Positions 17,152 through 26,090 of a DNA stretch of 64,000 nt are shown here, in pieces. The position numbers and the translations under genes were made by a program. The DNA comes from Paucimonas lemoignei (GTDB taxonomy: Bacteria; Pseudomonadota; Gammaproteobacteria; Burkholderiales; Burkholderiaceae_D), in contig NZ_SLZQ01000002.1 in the NCBI RefSeq assembly GCF_004342585.1, positions 124,001 through 188,000 on the forward strand, in the 5' to 3' direction. How positions within the stretch are numbered: the first letter of the stretch is position 1; every line of letters starts with the position of its first letter. The notes under the pieces were generated by a model. That model had not been told where the DNA came from. It worked only from the letters and a program-made list of their open reading frames with translations, and ran no database searches.

Positions 17152-20100
17152 TCAATACTCAAACCAAACGTTTTCGTGCTGCAGCCATTCTCCCAGCTTG
17201 CTGCGCAAGGCATCGTCGCCGCGCACACGCCATTCATCCGATAATTGCAGCTCGCCCAATGCGCCATTCTTGGTGTATTGCACCACCACGCGGCAAGCAT
17301 CTTCCGCCTGGAATGGCGCGAGCAATTCACGCAATTTCTTGGCATCGGCCTGGCCATTCATCGACAGTCGCAAGCCCTTGCCGAATGCCGCACGCGCCGC
17401 GGCGATATCCATCACCTTGTCGGCCGTAATGCGCAAGCCGCCGGAGAAACGGTCTTCCGATACCTTACCCATGACGGCGAGGAATTCATCTTCCTTGAAC
17501 ATGCCGCGGTTCGGGTCATACAGCTCGTTATAGACGGTAACATCGACTGTGGCGCTGCCATCGTCGAGCGTGACGATCACCATCTTGCCGCGCTGGGTCA
17601 TCTGCGTGCGCACAGTAGTAATGACGCCGGCGATCACCTTGGGGTCACGCGAAGGCGCCAAATCGGACAGCTTGGAGCGGGCGAACTTGCGTGCTTCCGC
17701 GGCGTAGGCATTGAACAGGTGGCCCGACAGGTAAAACCCGAGCGCGGTTTTTTCCTCGGTCAGGCGCTGTTTTTCGCTCCAGGCCGGCACCTTGATGTAT
17801 TCGGGAGGCGCCGCCAGTTCGCTATCGTCGCCGAACAGGCTGACCTGGTTGGCGGAGGCTGCTGCCTGTTCCGCGTTTTCCAGTGCCAGGCTGACCGAAG
17901 CCAGCAGGACAGCGCGGTCGACCTTGAAGCAGTCGAAGGCGCCAGATCGGATCAGCGATTCGATCGTGCGTCGGTTGATCTGCTGCTTGTCGACGCGCTT
18001 GGCAAAGTCGAACAGGTCGGTGAACGGGCCGCCTTCTTCACGCGCCGCAATGATTGCTTCGATGGCGCTCTGGCCGCTGCCCTTTACCGCACCAAGGCCG
18101 TAACGGATTTGCATGGCTTTCTTGCCGGGCTCGCCTACCGGCATGAAGCGGTAGTGCGACTGGTTGATATCCGGCGGCAGGATGGTCAGGCCGCAGACAT
18201 CGACGGCGTCCTCGACCAGGATCTTGACCTTGTCGGTATCGTCCATCGCCAGCGACATGTTGGCTGCCATGAAGGCAGCGGCATGGTGTGCTTTGAGGTA
18301 GGCGGTGTGATACGACAGCAGGGCGTAAGCGGCGGCGTGCGACTTGTTGAAGCCGTAGCCGGCGAACTTTTCCATCAAGTCGAAAATCTCGTCGGCCTTC
18401 TCTTGCGACAAGCCGTTCTTCGCCGCGCCTTCACGGAAGATCAGGCGATGTTCGGCCATTTCTTCCGGCTTCTTCTTACCCATCGCACGGCGCAGCAAGT
18501 CCGCGCCGCCGAGCGAATAGCCGCCGATCACCTGCGCCATCTGCATCACCTGCTCCTGGTACACCATGATGCCGTAGGTTTCGGACAGGATGCCCTCGGT
18601 ACGAGGGTCGGGATAATCGAACTTTTCGCCGTGCTTGCGCTTGCAGAAATCCGGGATCAGGTCCATCGGGCCCGGGCGGTACAGCGCCACCAGCGCGATG
18701 ATGTCCTCGAAGCGGTCGGGACGCGCGTCTTTCAGCATGCCTTGCATGCCGCGGCTTTCTAGCTGGAACACGGCGACGGTTTTCGCGTCGGTCAGCAGCT
18801 TGTAGGAAGCCCGGTCATCCAGCGGCAATTTCTCCAGCGCGAAGTCGGCCAGGGCCGGGTCGAGCATCTTGATATAGCGGACCGCGCGGTCGAGAATCGT
18901 CAGCGTGGTCAAGCCCAAAAAGTCGAACTTCACCAAGCCGACGGCTTCGACGTCATCCTTGTCATACTGCGAGACAACGCCGGCGTCGCCGCCTTGCGTG
19001 TAGAGCGGGCAGAAGTCGGTCAGCTTGCCCGGCGCGATCAGCACGCCGCCGGCATGCATGCCGATGTTACGCGTGATGCCTTCCACCTGTTGCGCGAGGT
19101 CGATCAACTGGCGGACCTCATCTTCGTTTTCAATGCGCTCTTTCAGGAGCGGCTCTTCCTCGATAGCGTCGGCAATCGATACCTGCTTGCCTGGCTTGAA
19201 GGGAATCAGCTTGGAAATGCCGTCGCAGAACATGTAGCCCATGTCCAGCACGCGGCCGACGTCGCGGATTGCGCCCTTGGCCGCCATGGTGCCGAAGGTG
19301 GCGATCTGCGAGACGGCGTCGCGGCCGTAGCGGTCCTTGACGTACTGGATCACGCGGTCGCGGTTTTCCTGGCAAAAGTCGATATCGAAGTCAGGCATCG
19401 AGACGCGTTCCGGATTCAGGAAGCGTTCGAACAGCAGGTTGTAGCGCAGCGGGTCGAGGTCGGTAATCTTGAGCGCATACGCCACCAGCGAGCCGGCGCC
19501 GGAACCACGGCCCGGCCCTACCGGCACGCCATTGTTCTTGCCCCACTGGATAAAGTCGGCCACGATCAGGAAGTAGCCGGGAAACTTCATCTTGTTGATG
19601 GTATCCGTCTCGAACTTCAGGCGCGCTTCGTAACGCGGCCGCGCTTCCTCACGCTCGGCTTCATTCGGGTACAGGTGTATCAGGCGCTCTTCCAGGCCGG
19701 CCTTGGCTTCTTGCACCAGGAAGTCATCGAGCGACATGCCGTCCGGGGTGGGGAAGAGCGGCAGCTGGGGTTTGCCCAGTTCGAGATTCAGGTTGCAGCG
19801 CTTGGCAATTTCGATGGTGTTTTGTATTGCCGCCGGCATGTCGGCGAACAGTGCCGCCATCTCTTCCTGGCTCTTGAAATATTGTTGTTCGTTGAAGCGC
19901 TTGACCCGGCGGTTGTTGGCCAGGATTTCGCCTTCGGCGATACAGGTGCGCGCTTCGTGCGCGATGAATTCTTCGGGCTTCAAGAATTGCACCGGATGGG
20001 TCGCCACCACGGGCAAGCCGAGCTTGGCGGCCAGCGCGACGGATTGGCGCAGATGCAGCTCCCCGTTGGCGTGGCCGGCGCGTTGCACTTCGATATAAAA

Positions 20101-20598
20101 ATGGCCAGGGAAAATCTGGGCCCAGCGCTGCGCGCATTTTTCCGCGGCGGCCAGGTTACCATTGTCGATCGCCATGCCGATATCGCCGTATTGCGCGCCC
20201 GACAAGGCGATCAGGCCGCCCGGCTGCAGTTTATCCAGCCATTCGATGCGGATTTCGGCGCGGCCGCGATGCTGGTTCGTCAACCATGCCTGGGCCAGCA
20301 ATTCGCAGAGCTGCAGATATCCGTCGCGGTTTTTGACCAGCAAGAGCAGGCGCGAGGGCTTGTCTCGTTCCTCGTCATTGGTGATCCAGACATCGCAGCC
20401 GGCGATCGGCTTGACGCCCTTGCCGCGCGCAGCCTTGTAGAATTTGACCATGCCGAACAGGTTGGCCAGGTCGGTAATCGCCAGCGCCGGCTGCTTATCC
20501 TTGGCAGCAGCCTTGACGACATCGTCAATGCGCACCAGGCCATCGACGATGGAGTATTCGGAGTGAAGACGGAGATGAATGAATTGCGGGGAAGTCAT
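17152..20598 (-). CDS. dnaE: DNA polymerase III alpha subunit
   Basis: Catalytic subunit of the replicative polymerase. The 1148 residues are the normal length for DnaE1. An N-terminal PHP domain begins at FIHLRLHSEYSIVDG; the polymerase active site PDFDIDFCQENRDRV is near residue 402 with two catalytic Asp residues; GPGRGSGAGSLVAY precedes it. The fingers region SHAAAYALLSYHTAYLKAH, a helix-hairpin-helix, and a C-terminal OB fold (VIAGVITTVRTQMTQRGKMV) follow. The first ATG at 20598 leads straight into the PHP domain. It stands alone here, between polysaccharide genes. Confidence 0.97.
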   Translation of the reverse strand: MTSPQFIHLRLHSEYSIVDGLVRIDDVVKAAAKDKQPALAITDLANLFGMVKFYKAARGKGVKPIAGCDVWITNDEERDKPSRLLLLVKNRDGYLQLCELLAQAWLTNQHRGRAEIRIEWLDKLQPGGLIALSGAQYGDIGMAIDNGNLAAAEKCAQRWAQIFPGHFYIEVQRAGHANGELHLRQSVALAAKLGLPVVATHPVQFLKPEEFIAHEARTCIAEGEILANNRRVKRFNEQQYFKSQEEMAALFADMPAAIQNTIEIAKRCNLNLELGKPQLPLFPTPDGMSLDDFLVQEAKAGLEERLIHLYPNEAEREEARPRYEARLKFETDTINKMKFPGYFLIVADFIQWGKNNGVPVGPGRGSGAGSLVAYALKITDLDPLRYNLLFERFLNPERVSMPDFDIDFCQENRDRVIQYVKDRYGRDAVSQIATFGTMAAKGAIRDVGRVLDMGYMFCDGISKLIPFKPGKQVSIADAIEEEPLLKERIENEDEVRQLIDLAQQVEGITRNIGMHAGGVLIAPGKLTDFCPLYTQGGDAGVVSQYDKDDVEAVGLVKFDFLGLTTLTILDRAVRYIKMLDPALADFALEKLPLDDRASYKLLTDAKTVAVFQLESRGMQGMLKDARPDRFEDIIALVALYRPGPMDLIPDFCKRKHGEKFDYPDPRTEGILSETYGIMVYQEQVMQMAQVIGGYSLGGADLLRRAMGKKKPEEMAEHRLIFREGAAKNGLSQEKADEIFDLMEKFAGYGFNKSHAAAYALLSYHTAYLKAHHAAAFMAANMSLAMDDTDKVKILVEDAVDVCGLTILPPDINQSHYRFMPVGEPGKKAMQIRYGLGAVKGSGQSAIEAIIAAREEGGPFTDLFDFAKRVDKQQINRRTIESLIRSGAFDCFKVDRAVLLASVSLALENAEQAAASANQVSLFGDDSELAAPPEYIKVPAWSEKQRLTEEKTALGFYLSGHLFNAYAAEARKFARSKLSDLAPSRDPKVIAGVITTVRTQMTQRGKMVIVTLDDGSATVDVTVYNELYDPNRGMFKEDEFLAVMGKVSEDRFSGGLRITADKVMDIAAARAAFGKGLRLSMNGQADAKKLRELLAPFQAEDACRVVVQYTKNGALGELQLSDEWRVRGDDALRSKLGEWLQHENVWFEY

Positions 20599-20803
20599 CC
20601 ATCTATTTTACCTGCGCGGAATGATGTGGCGCGAGCAACGCACATGAAATAGGGCAATTTCTTCGCTGGTCATTGCACAACTTGAAATCGGCGGGGATAA
20701 TCCGCAAAGTTCTTCGCTTGCCGCTAGCGATAGCTTCTTTCTATTAGCTGGCTACAGTCCCTGTTACCCATAAAGGACGGGATTTTCACTGGATGGAGTA
20801 ATT

Positions 20804-21559
20804 TTGACAACAACGAGCAATGCGGCGGCCGATGACGGGCGCGTAATTCTTTGCATGAAGTGGGGCACCAAGTATGGCCCCGAGTATGTCAATCGTTTAT
20901 ATGGCATGGTGCGACGTCACCTGAGTGGAGACTTCCGCTTCGTTTGTCTGACCGACCGCAGCGAAGGCGTGCGTTCCGAAGTCGAATGCCTGCCGATTCC
21001 CGACCTGAAGCTGCCGGAAGGCTTGCCCGAGCGCGGCTGGAAAAAGTTGACGACTTTTGAAGCTGACTTGCATGGTTTGCGCGGCACGGCCTTGTTCCTT
21101 GACCTGGATGTCGTCATCACCGACAGCATCGATTGCTTTTTCGAGCATCCGGGCGAATTCCTGATCATCCATGACTGGAAACGTCCCTGGCGGGTCACGG
21201 GCAATTCCTCGGTCTATCGCTTCCGCATCGGCGCGCATGCCGATGTGCTGGCCCAGTTCCGCGCCACCCAGGCCGAAGCCCGCAAAACCTTTCGCAATGA
21301 ACAGGCCTTCCTTTCCGATGTCTTGCACAAGCAGGGCAAGCTGGGATACTGGCCGCGTGAATGGTGCTGCAGTTACAAATACCATTGCATTCCGCCCTGG
21401 CCGACCAATTACTGGCGTACGCCGATAATCCCGGCCGGAACCCGGATTGTGATTTTCCACGGCGAAGTCAATCCGCCTGACGCTTTGGAAGGCCGCCGTA
21501 ACCGCGCTTTCCGGTATGTGAAACGGGCTCCCTGGATTGCCGACTACTGGCGCGAATAA
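20804..21559 (+). CDS. putative glycosyltransferase (GT-A fold, GT8-like)
   Basis: A protein of 251 residues without membrane segments. RVILCMKWGTKYGPEYVNRL opens the domain and TALFLDLDVVITDSID supplies a DxD motif (near residue 98) for sugar-nucleotide and metal binding. NSSVYRFRIG and EQAFLSDVL are conserved-looking acceptor-side segments. The start is TTG: GGATGGAG lies 5-6 nt before it and no in-frame ATG precedes the domain. The gene is followed 9 nt later by the O-antigen-ligase-like gene and then by msbA, so it most likely adds a core or O-chain sugar. Donor and acceptor are unknown. Confidence 0.72.
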   Translation: MTTTSNAAADDGRVILCMKWGTKYGPEYVNRLYGMVRRHLSGDFRFVCLTDRSEGVRSEVECLPIPDLKLPEGLPERGWKKLTTFEADLHGLRGTALFLDLDVVITDSIDCFFEHPGEFLIIHDWKRPWRVTGNSSVYRFRIGAHADVLAQFRATQAEARKTFRNEQAFLSDVLHKQGKLGYWPREWCCSYKYHCIPPWPTNYWRTPIIPAGTRIVIFHGEVNPPDALEGRRNRAFRYVKRAPWIADYWRE

Positions 21560-21568
21560 ATTAAGAAA

Positions 21569-22780
21569 GTGCCAACCACGATGAGCTTTGCAGCACGACG
21601 CGGCGAGTGGCCGCAATATGTACTGGCCATTTTGCCGTTTCTGCTGTTTTTTCCGGTCGGGATCGTTTATCTGGGCGTGGTGATTTTCCTGTTCAGTCTG
21701 ATGCTGGCGGGAGATTATCGTAAGCGTTGGGCCGAGGTTCGGGCACATCCCATGTTCCGCCCGGTGATGGCCATGCTGCTTGTGACCTGCCTGGCCGGCA
21801 TTTTTCTGGAGCGGCCGCAAAAGGCATTCTGGTCCGGCTTTGCCCATTACCAAATTTATCTGTTTCTGCTGTTGTTTATCAGTGTGGGTAAAGGAGAGTG
21901 GCAAAACTGGGCTTATAAAGCATTCATTGCTGGCGCATTGTATGCAGCGATGCTGTTTTACTTGAATGTCTTGCAGTTGCTTCCAGATATAGGCTTGTTT
22001 AATGCCTATCGAGCTTATTCCGGCAACAAATCCATTTTGCTGGGGATTTTGCTGGCAATAGCGGCAGGATGGCTACTTTATGACATGACGCTGGCAACAG
22101 GTTGGAAATCCTTGGCGCGCATCTTGGTTGCATTCATCTATATCGCGACGCCCGTTCTGTTCTTGACCAAGACTCGTACTGCTATCGTAATTTTTGTATT
22201 GTTATGTATCGTGGCGAGCGTGCGATACCTGAGAGGACACTGGCGTGGCGCTGCCGGATTGCTCGGCGTTGCACTCATTGTCGCTGCTGCATGGGGAATG
22301 TCGAGCGGCTTTAAAGAAAGAATGACAACGACTTTTAACGATATCGTTGCCTTTTCCAAGGGGAATAAGCCCAGCGCCCAAGGAAACCGTCTGGAGATAT
22401 ATGCACTGACGTTGGAAATCATCGCCCAACGGCCGTTAACCGGGCACGGCATTTCTACCTGGGAGCCGCATTACGCCAAACTGGCTACCGAGCGCGATGT
22501 CGACGTTTTCGCTACACCACATAACGACTATCTGCTGTATGCAGCGGAAATAGGTGTGATCGGCGTTGCTGCATTGTTGTGGATCTGGCTGATGCAGCTG
22601 GCAGTAGCCTGGCGCATGAATAACCATCATGGCATGCGGCTACTGATGCTCGGACTTGCCATCATGGTTGGCGGCATGTTCAATGCCATCCTGCGCGATG
22701 CCGTATTTGGCATGGCTTTCATGATCCTGCTGGCGATTCCGTTGGCTGGCGCCCGGTATGAAGAAACACGGGCAGACTGA
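21569..22780 (+). CDS. waaL: O-antigen ligase / Wzy-type polymerase family protein
   Basis: A polytopic membrane protein of about 400 residues with ten to twelve helices. It carries the large periplasmic loop between about residues 255 and 330, including the Wzy_C-type GNRLEIYALTLEIIAQRPLTG segment and the conserved His-containing ATPHNDYLLYAAEIGVIG. WaaL proteins transfer O-antigen from undecaprenyl diphosphate to lipid A-core. The start is GTG 21569 or ATG 21581; neither has a strong ribosome site. Its place between a glycosyltransferase and msbA favours ligase over polymerase, but the two cannot be told apart by sequence alone. Confidence 0.75.
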   Translation: MPTTMSFAARRGEWPQYVLAILPFLLFFPVGIVYLGVVIFLFSLMLAGDYRKRWAEVRAHPMFRPVMAMLLVTCLAGIFLERPQKAFWSGFAHYQIYLFLLLFISVGKGEWQNWAYKAFIAGALYAAMLFYLNVLQLLPDIGLFNAYRAYSGNKSILLGILLAIAAGWLLYDMTLATGWKSLARILVAFIYIATPVLFLTKTRTAIVIFVLLCIVASVRYLRGHWRGAAGLLGVALIVAAAWGMSSGFKERMTTTFNDIVAFSKGNKPSAQGNRLEIYALTLEIIAQRPLTGHGISTWEPHYAKLATERDVDVFATPHNDYLLYAAEIGVIGVAALLWIWLMQLAVAWRMNNHHGMRLLMLGLAIMVGGMFNAILRDAVFGMAFMILLAIPLAGARYEETRAD

Positions 22781-22795
22781 GACCTCACACTATTT

Positions 22796-24529
22796 ATGAT
22801 GTTTTCCCCTCACCTCAAACGCCTGATCGGCATGCTGCGTCCCTACAAGGGCCGCCTCGCGCTAGCCCTGATCGGCATGATCCTGACCGCTACCACAGAA
22901 CCCACGCTGGCAGCCATGATGAAAATCCTGCTCGACAAGGGATTCTCCGGCAAGGCGACCTTCTCGTTGTGGTTGGTGCCGGCCTTCGTGGTCGGGATTT
23001 TCCTGGTGCGCGGCGTCTCGACTTTTCTGACCACTTACATGATCACATGGGTGTCGACGCGCTTGCAGAACCAATTGCGTGAAGCGATGTTTGGCCGCCT
23101 GCTCGATGTGCCGGTCGGCTATTACACGAAAAACTCGGTCGGCCAGGTCATCAACTCGATGATGTTCGAAGTGCAGCAGATCGTCGAGATGCTGAAAACC
23201 GTGCTGACGGCGATGATCCGCGATAGCCTGACCGTGGCGGGTTTGCTTGGGTATCTGTTCTGGCTGAACTGGCGCCTGACCCTGATTACGCTGGTGCTGA
23301 TTCCCTTGCTTGCCGCCGTGATTCGCATGACCAGCAAGCGTTTCCGTCGCCTGACCAAGACTTTCCTCGAAATCAATGCCGAGGTGACCCAGGTGGTGGA
23401 GGAAACGACTCGTGCGGTCCAGGTCATCAAGATTTTCGGCGGCCAGCAATACGAGAAGGCGCGATTCGAGCAGCGTTCAGACAAGATTCGTGGCTTTGCC
23501 ATGCGCATGGCCAGCACCTTTGCCGCTACGGTACCCATCACGCAAATGATGACCGCTTGTGCGGTATCCGTGGTGATCGTGATTGCGCTGGTGCAGGCGG
23601 GAGAAGGACAAGCCACGGTCGGCGGCTTTGCTTCCTTCATTACCGCCATGCTGATGCTGCTTACACCTTTAAAGCATCTGGCGGAGATCAATGGCCCGTT
23701 GCAACGCGGTCTGGCGGCAGCGGAAAATGTTTTTGGCCTGATCGATGCGGTACCCGAGCGTACTGGCGGCAAAACCTTGCCGCAGCGTGCCGCCGGCCGG
23801 CTGGAATTTATCGATGTCGGCTTTACCTATCCGGGGCAAGAGCGTGCGGCTTTGACGAATGTAAATCTGGCAATTGAGCCGGGACAGACCGTCGCTTTCG
23901 TTGGCACTTCGGGAGGAGGTAAGTCGACGCTGGTGAACCTAGTGCCGGATTTCTATTCGCCGACGAGCGGCGAAATCCACCTGGATGGTATGCCAATCCG
24001 TGACATCGCGCTGGCCAGCCTGCGCGCGCAAATCGCTATGGTCAGCCAGAATGTCGTGCTGTTCGACGATACGGTCGCTGCTAATATCGCCTATGGCGAT
24101 ACGCAGCCGGACCAGGCGCGTATTGCCGCGTCAGTCAAGGCGGCGCACATGGAAGACGTAGTGGCGAACCTGCCTCAAGGGCTGGAGACTCAGGTCGGTA
24201 ACAATGGCATGCGGCTCTCAGGCGGCCAGCGCCAGCGCCTGGCGATTGCCCGCGCGATTTACAAGAATGCCCCGATCCTGATTCTCGATGAAGCCACTTC
24301 CGCGCTAGATACCGAGTCGGAGCGTGCCGTGCAGGCGGCGCTCGATGAGCTGATGCGCGGCCGCACTACGTTGGTGATTGCACATCGCTTATCGACAATC
24401 GAGCGCGCCGATAGGATCGTCGTGCTGGACCACGGCCGGATTGCCGAAGCGGGGACGCATGCGGAGCTGCTGCAGAAAAACGGCATCTACGCCAAGCTTT
24501 ACCAGTTGCAGTATTCAAATCCGGCGTAA
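22796..24529 (+). CDS. msbA: lipid A export ABC transporter MsbA
   Basis: MsbA flips lipid A-core across the inner membrane. The 577 residues form a half transporter: six membrane helices in residues ~15-300, then a nucleotide-binding domain with Walker A GTSGGGKST (near 375), signature LSGGQRQR (near 475), Walker B ILILDEATSALD and H-loop IAHRL. It begins 15 nt after the ligase gene stop, so glycosyltransferase, ligase and msbA form one operon. Two adjacent ATG codons (22796, 22799) are possible starts. An lpxK neighbour, common elsewhere, is not present. Confidence 0.93.
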   Translation: MMFSPHLKRLIGMLRPYKGRLALALIGMILTATTEPTLAAMMKILLDKGFSGKATFSLWLVPAFVVGIFLVRGVSTFLTTYMITWVSTRLQNQLREAMFGRLLDVPVGYYTKNSVGQVINSMMFEVQQIVEMLKTVLTAMIRDSLTVAGLLGYLFWLNWRLTLITLVLIPLLAAVIRMTSKRFRRLTKTFLEINAEVTQVVEETTRAVQVIKIFGGQQYEKARFEQRSDKIRGFAMRMASTFAATVPITQMMTACAVSVVIVIALVQAGEGQATVGGFASFITAMLMLLTPLKHLAEINGPLQRGLAAAENVFGLIDAVPERTGGKTLPQRAAGRLEFIDVGFTYPGQERAALTNVNLAIEPGQTVAFVGTSGGGKSTLVNLVPDFYSPTSGEIHLDGMPIRDIALASLRAQIAMVSQNVVLFDDTVAANIAYGDTQPDQARIAASVKAAHMEDVVANLPQGLETQVGNNGMRLSGGQRQRLAIARAIYKNAPILILDEATSALDTESERAVQAALDELMRGRTTLVIAHRLSTIERADRIVVLDHGRIAEAGTHAELLQKNGIYAKLYQLQYSNPA

Positions 24530-24540
24530 TGCTCTTTGAC

Positions 24541-24568
24541 GAAAAGGCCGCGCTGCCGAGCGCGGCCT
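24541..24568 (-). terminator. terminator between msbA and hsp20
   Basis: Perfect 10-bp stem AGGCCGCGCT / AGCGCGGCCT with a 4-nt loop. On the minus strand it is followed by TTTTC, so it best serves the hsp20 transcript, but it can also form at the end of msbA. Confidence 0.7.
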
Positions 24569-24625
24569 GCCTGGCGCCATGTCCAGGAATGCCTGCCTGA
24601 TGCAAGGCTCGATACGGTTCGAGGA

Positions 24626-25099
24626 TTACTGGATCGTCAGTTTTTTCGGTTGTGCCGTCACTTTTTTCGGCAGGGTCAGCATCAGCACGCCATTTTCCAG
24701 CTTGGCCTGCGCGCCAGCATCATCCACTTCCACCGGCAGCATGACGCTGCGCGCGAATTTTTTAATCGAGCGCTCGGCGTAAACGATATTCTCGCCTTCT
24801 TTTTGCGCGGATTCGCGTTTGACTTCGCCCTCGATGGAAATGCGCTGGTTGTCAACCGCAACCTTGACGTCTTCCTTCTTCACGCCGGGTATTTCCACTT
24901 CGATTTCATAGGTCTTGTCCGTTTCCTTCACATTCAGGCGCGGACTGACGATATCGCCACCTTCGCCGCCCGACAAGGCGGACTGGGCTATAAACGGCGA
25001 GAAGAAGTCTTGAAACATGTTTTCAAACATGCGCTCGAACCGGTCTTCTATCGGACGATAGAAAGACAATGGGGAATTTTCACGTCTGACGAGATTCAT
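24626..25099 (-). CDS. Hsp20 small heat-shock protein
   Basis: An ATP-independent holdase of 157 residues. The alpha-crystallin domain spans about residues 45-150 (YEIEVEIPGVKKEDVKVAVD, RSVMLPVEVDDAGAQAKLENGVLMLTLPKK). The C-terminal I/V-x-I/V motif is replaced by LTIQ at the very end. A near-perfect ribosome site AAGGAGGT precedes the ATG. It is divergent from a second Hsp20 gene. A CTTGAAA heptamer at 25172-25178 on this strand is a possible sigma-32 -35 element, but its -10 is poor. Confidence 0.92.
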   Translation of the reverse strand: MNLVRRENSPLSFYRPIEDRFERMFENMFQDFFSPFIAQSALSGGEGGDIVSPRLNVKETDKTYEIEVEIPGVKKEDVKVAVDNQRISIEGEVKRESAQKEGENIVYAERSIKKFARSVMLPVEVDDAGAQAKLENGVLMLTLPKKVTAQPKKLTIQ

Positions 25100-25232
25100 G
25101 ATTACCTCCTTGGATCAATCAGGAAACGGGTTCATCAAACACGATAAATATTTAAGATATTCGCCCGAAGATTTCAAGGGCTGAGGTGTAATTTGGCCGT
25201 GCGAATCCGGGGTGTCGAAGCTCTGCTTCGGC

Positions 25233-25259
25233 CTTGAAATTCATTCCGCGGCACATATT
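25233..25259 (+). promoter_or_regulatory. sigma-32 (heat-shock) promoter candidate
   Basis: CTTGAAA (25233-25239) and CACATATT (25252-25259) are separated by 12 nt, close to the RpoH consensus CTTGAAA / CCCCATnT. The predicted start is about 55 nt before the Hsp20 ATG at 25320. A small inverted repeat CGAAGC-tct-GCTTCG lies just upstream. Confidence 0.65.
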
Positions 25260-25319
25260 ATGTAGATGCGCAGGCAAGCCTGTCGCGCAGAACTGAAATG
25301 GCTGAATCAAGGAGGTAAC

Positions 25320-25832
25320 ATGAAACTCGATGACCTCAAACAAGGCTTTTCTTCATTTCTGGACTCCATGGCGGAAGGCTGGCAGCATTTGCGCCAATCC
25401 GCTTCCAGTGCCCTGACTGGATTTCGCCCCGGGCAGCACACCAATTTGCCGCAAAGAAGCGATGTCGACGACGCGTTTTATTTGCCTTCCATTGGCTGGT
25501 CCATGCTCGGCGGCGATGTGTTTGAGGATGACAAGCGTGTAGTCGTTCGCATCGAAGTGCCCGGCATGGACAAAAATGAGCTGGATGTCGAAGTGCAGGA
25601 CAATGCGCTGATCGTGCGCGGCGAAAAGCGTTTTGATCGCGAAGAGTCGGAGGGCCGATATCGCATCCTGCAATGCGCTTACGGCAATTTCCGCCGTGTT
25701 GTGCCTTTGCCTGCAGTCGTCGTGCCCGACCAGGCCAAAGCGACATACAGAAATGGCGTGCTGCGGGTGGAATTACCTAAGTTGCAGACGGGTAAGCCTC
25801 AAGCAACGACTATCAAAGTTGTTGATGCTTAA
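25320..25832 (+). CDS. Hsp20 family small heat-shock protein (second copy)
   Basis: 170 residues with an alpha-crystallin domain at about 60-165 (VVVRIEVPGMDKNELDVEVQ, ALIVRGEKRFDREES, KATYRNGVLRVELPKL). The start ATG 25320 is fixed by AAGGAGGT 6 nt upstream; an upstream in-frame ATG at 25266 would fall on the predicted transcription start. It is only distantly similar to the divergent paralogue, so the two probably form different oligomers. A DUF3460 gene follows 34 nt downstream and may be co-transcribed. Confidence 0.92.
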   Translation: MKLDDLKQGFSSFLDSMAEGWQHLRQSASSALTGFRPGQHTNLPQRSDVDDAFYLPSIGWSMLGGDVFEDDKRVVVRIEVPGMDKNELDVEVQDNALIVRGEKRFDREESEGRYRILQCAYGNFRRVVPLPAVVVPDQAKATYRNGVLRVELPKLQTGKPQATTIKVVDA

Positions 25833-25866
25833 GTGACCTTCTTCAGAATATCGAAAGGTAATCGCC

Positions 25867-26067
25867 ATGCATTTTTCCAAGTACAACCGGAACTATGAAT
25901 CCGAATTGACCGGATTTATCAAGGACCTGAAACGGCAGCAGCCCGACCTTGAACGCAAGCAGCGGGAAGCACGTGCCATCTGGTGGGACAAGCCACCACT
26001 GACGCCGGAAGAAGTTCAGCGCGCCAGTACGTCCGACATCAAGGTCAAGCCTTATGTGTACAACTGA
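25867..26067 (+). CDS. DUF3460 family protein
   Basis: A soluble protein of 66 residues. NYESELTGFIKDLKRQQPDL, ARAIWWDKPP and the C-terminal KPYVYN are the conserved features of DUF3460, a family I know mainly from beta-proteobacteria. The function is not known. The ATG has an AAAGGTAATC leader. It sits between the Hsp20 gene and the convergent rng. Confidence 0.85.
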   Translation: MHFSKYNRNYESELTGFIKDLKRQQPDLERKQREARAIWWDKPPLTPEEVQRASTSDIKVKPYVYN

Positions 26068-26090
26068 GGAAGGGGTGGAGGCGCAGGCCT

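Noticed and set aside
17245-20652. Long plus-strand frames opposite dnaE.
   Set aside because: Antisense shadows; dnaE is complete with all motifs on the minus strand.
25140-25180. A full sigma-32 promoter for the minus-strand hsp20.
   Set aside because: Only the -35 heptamer CTTGAAA is convincing; the best -10 is at the wrong spacing.
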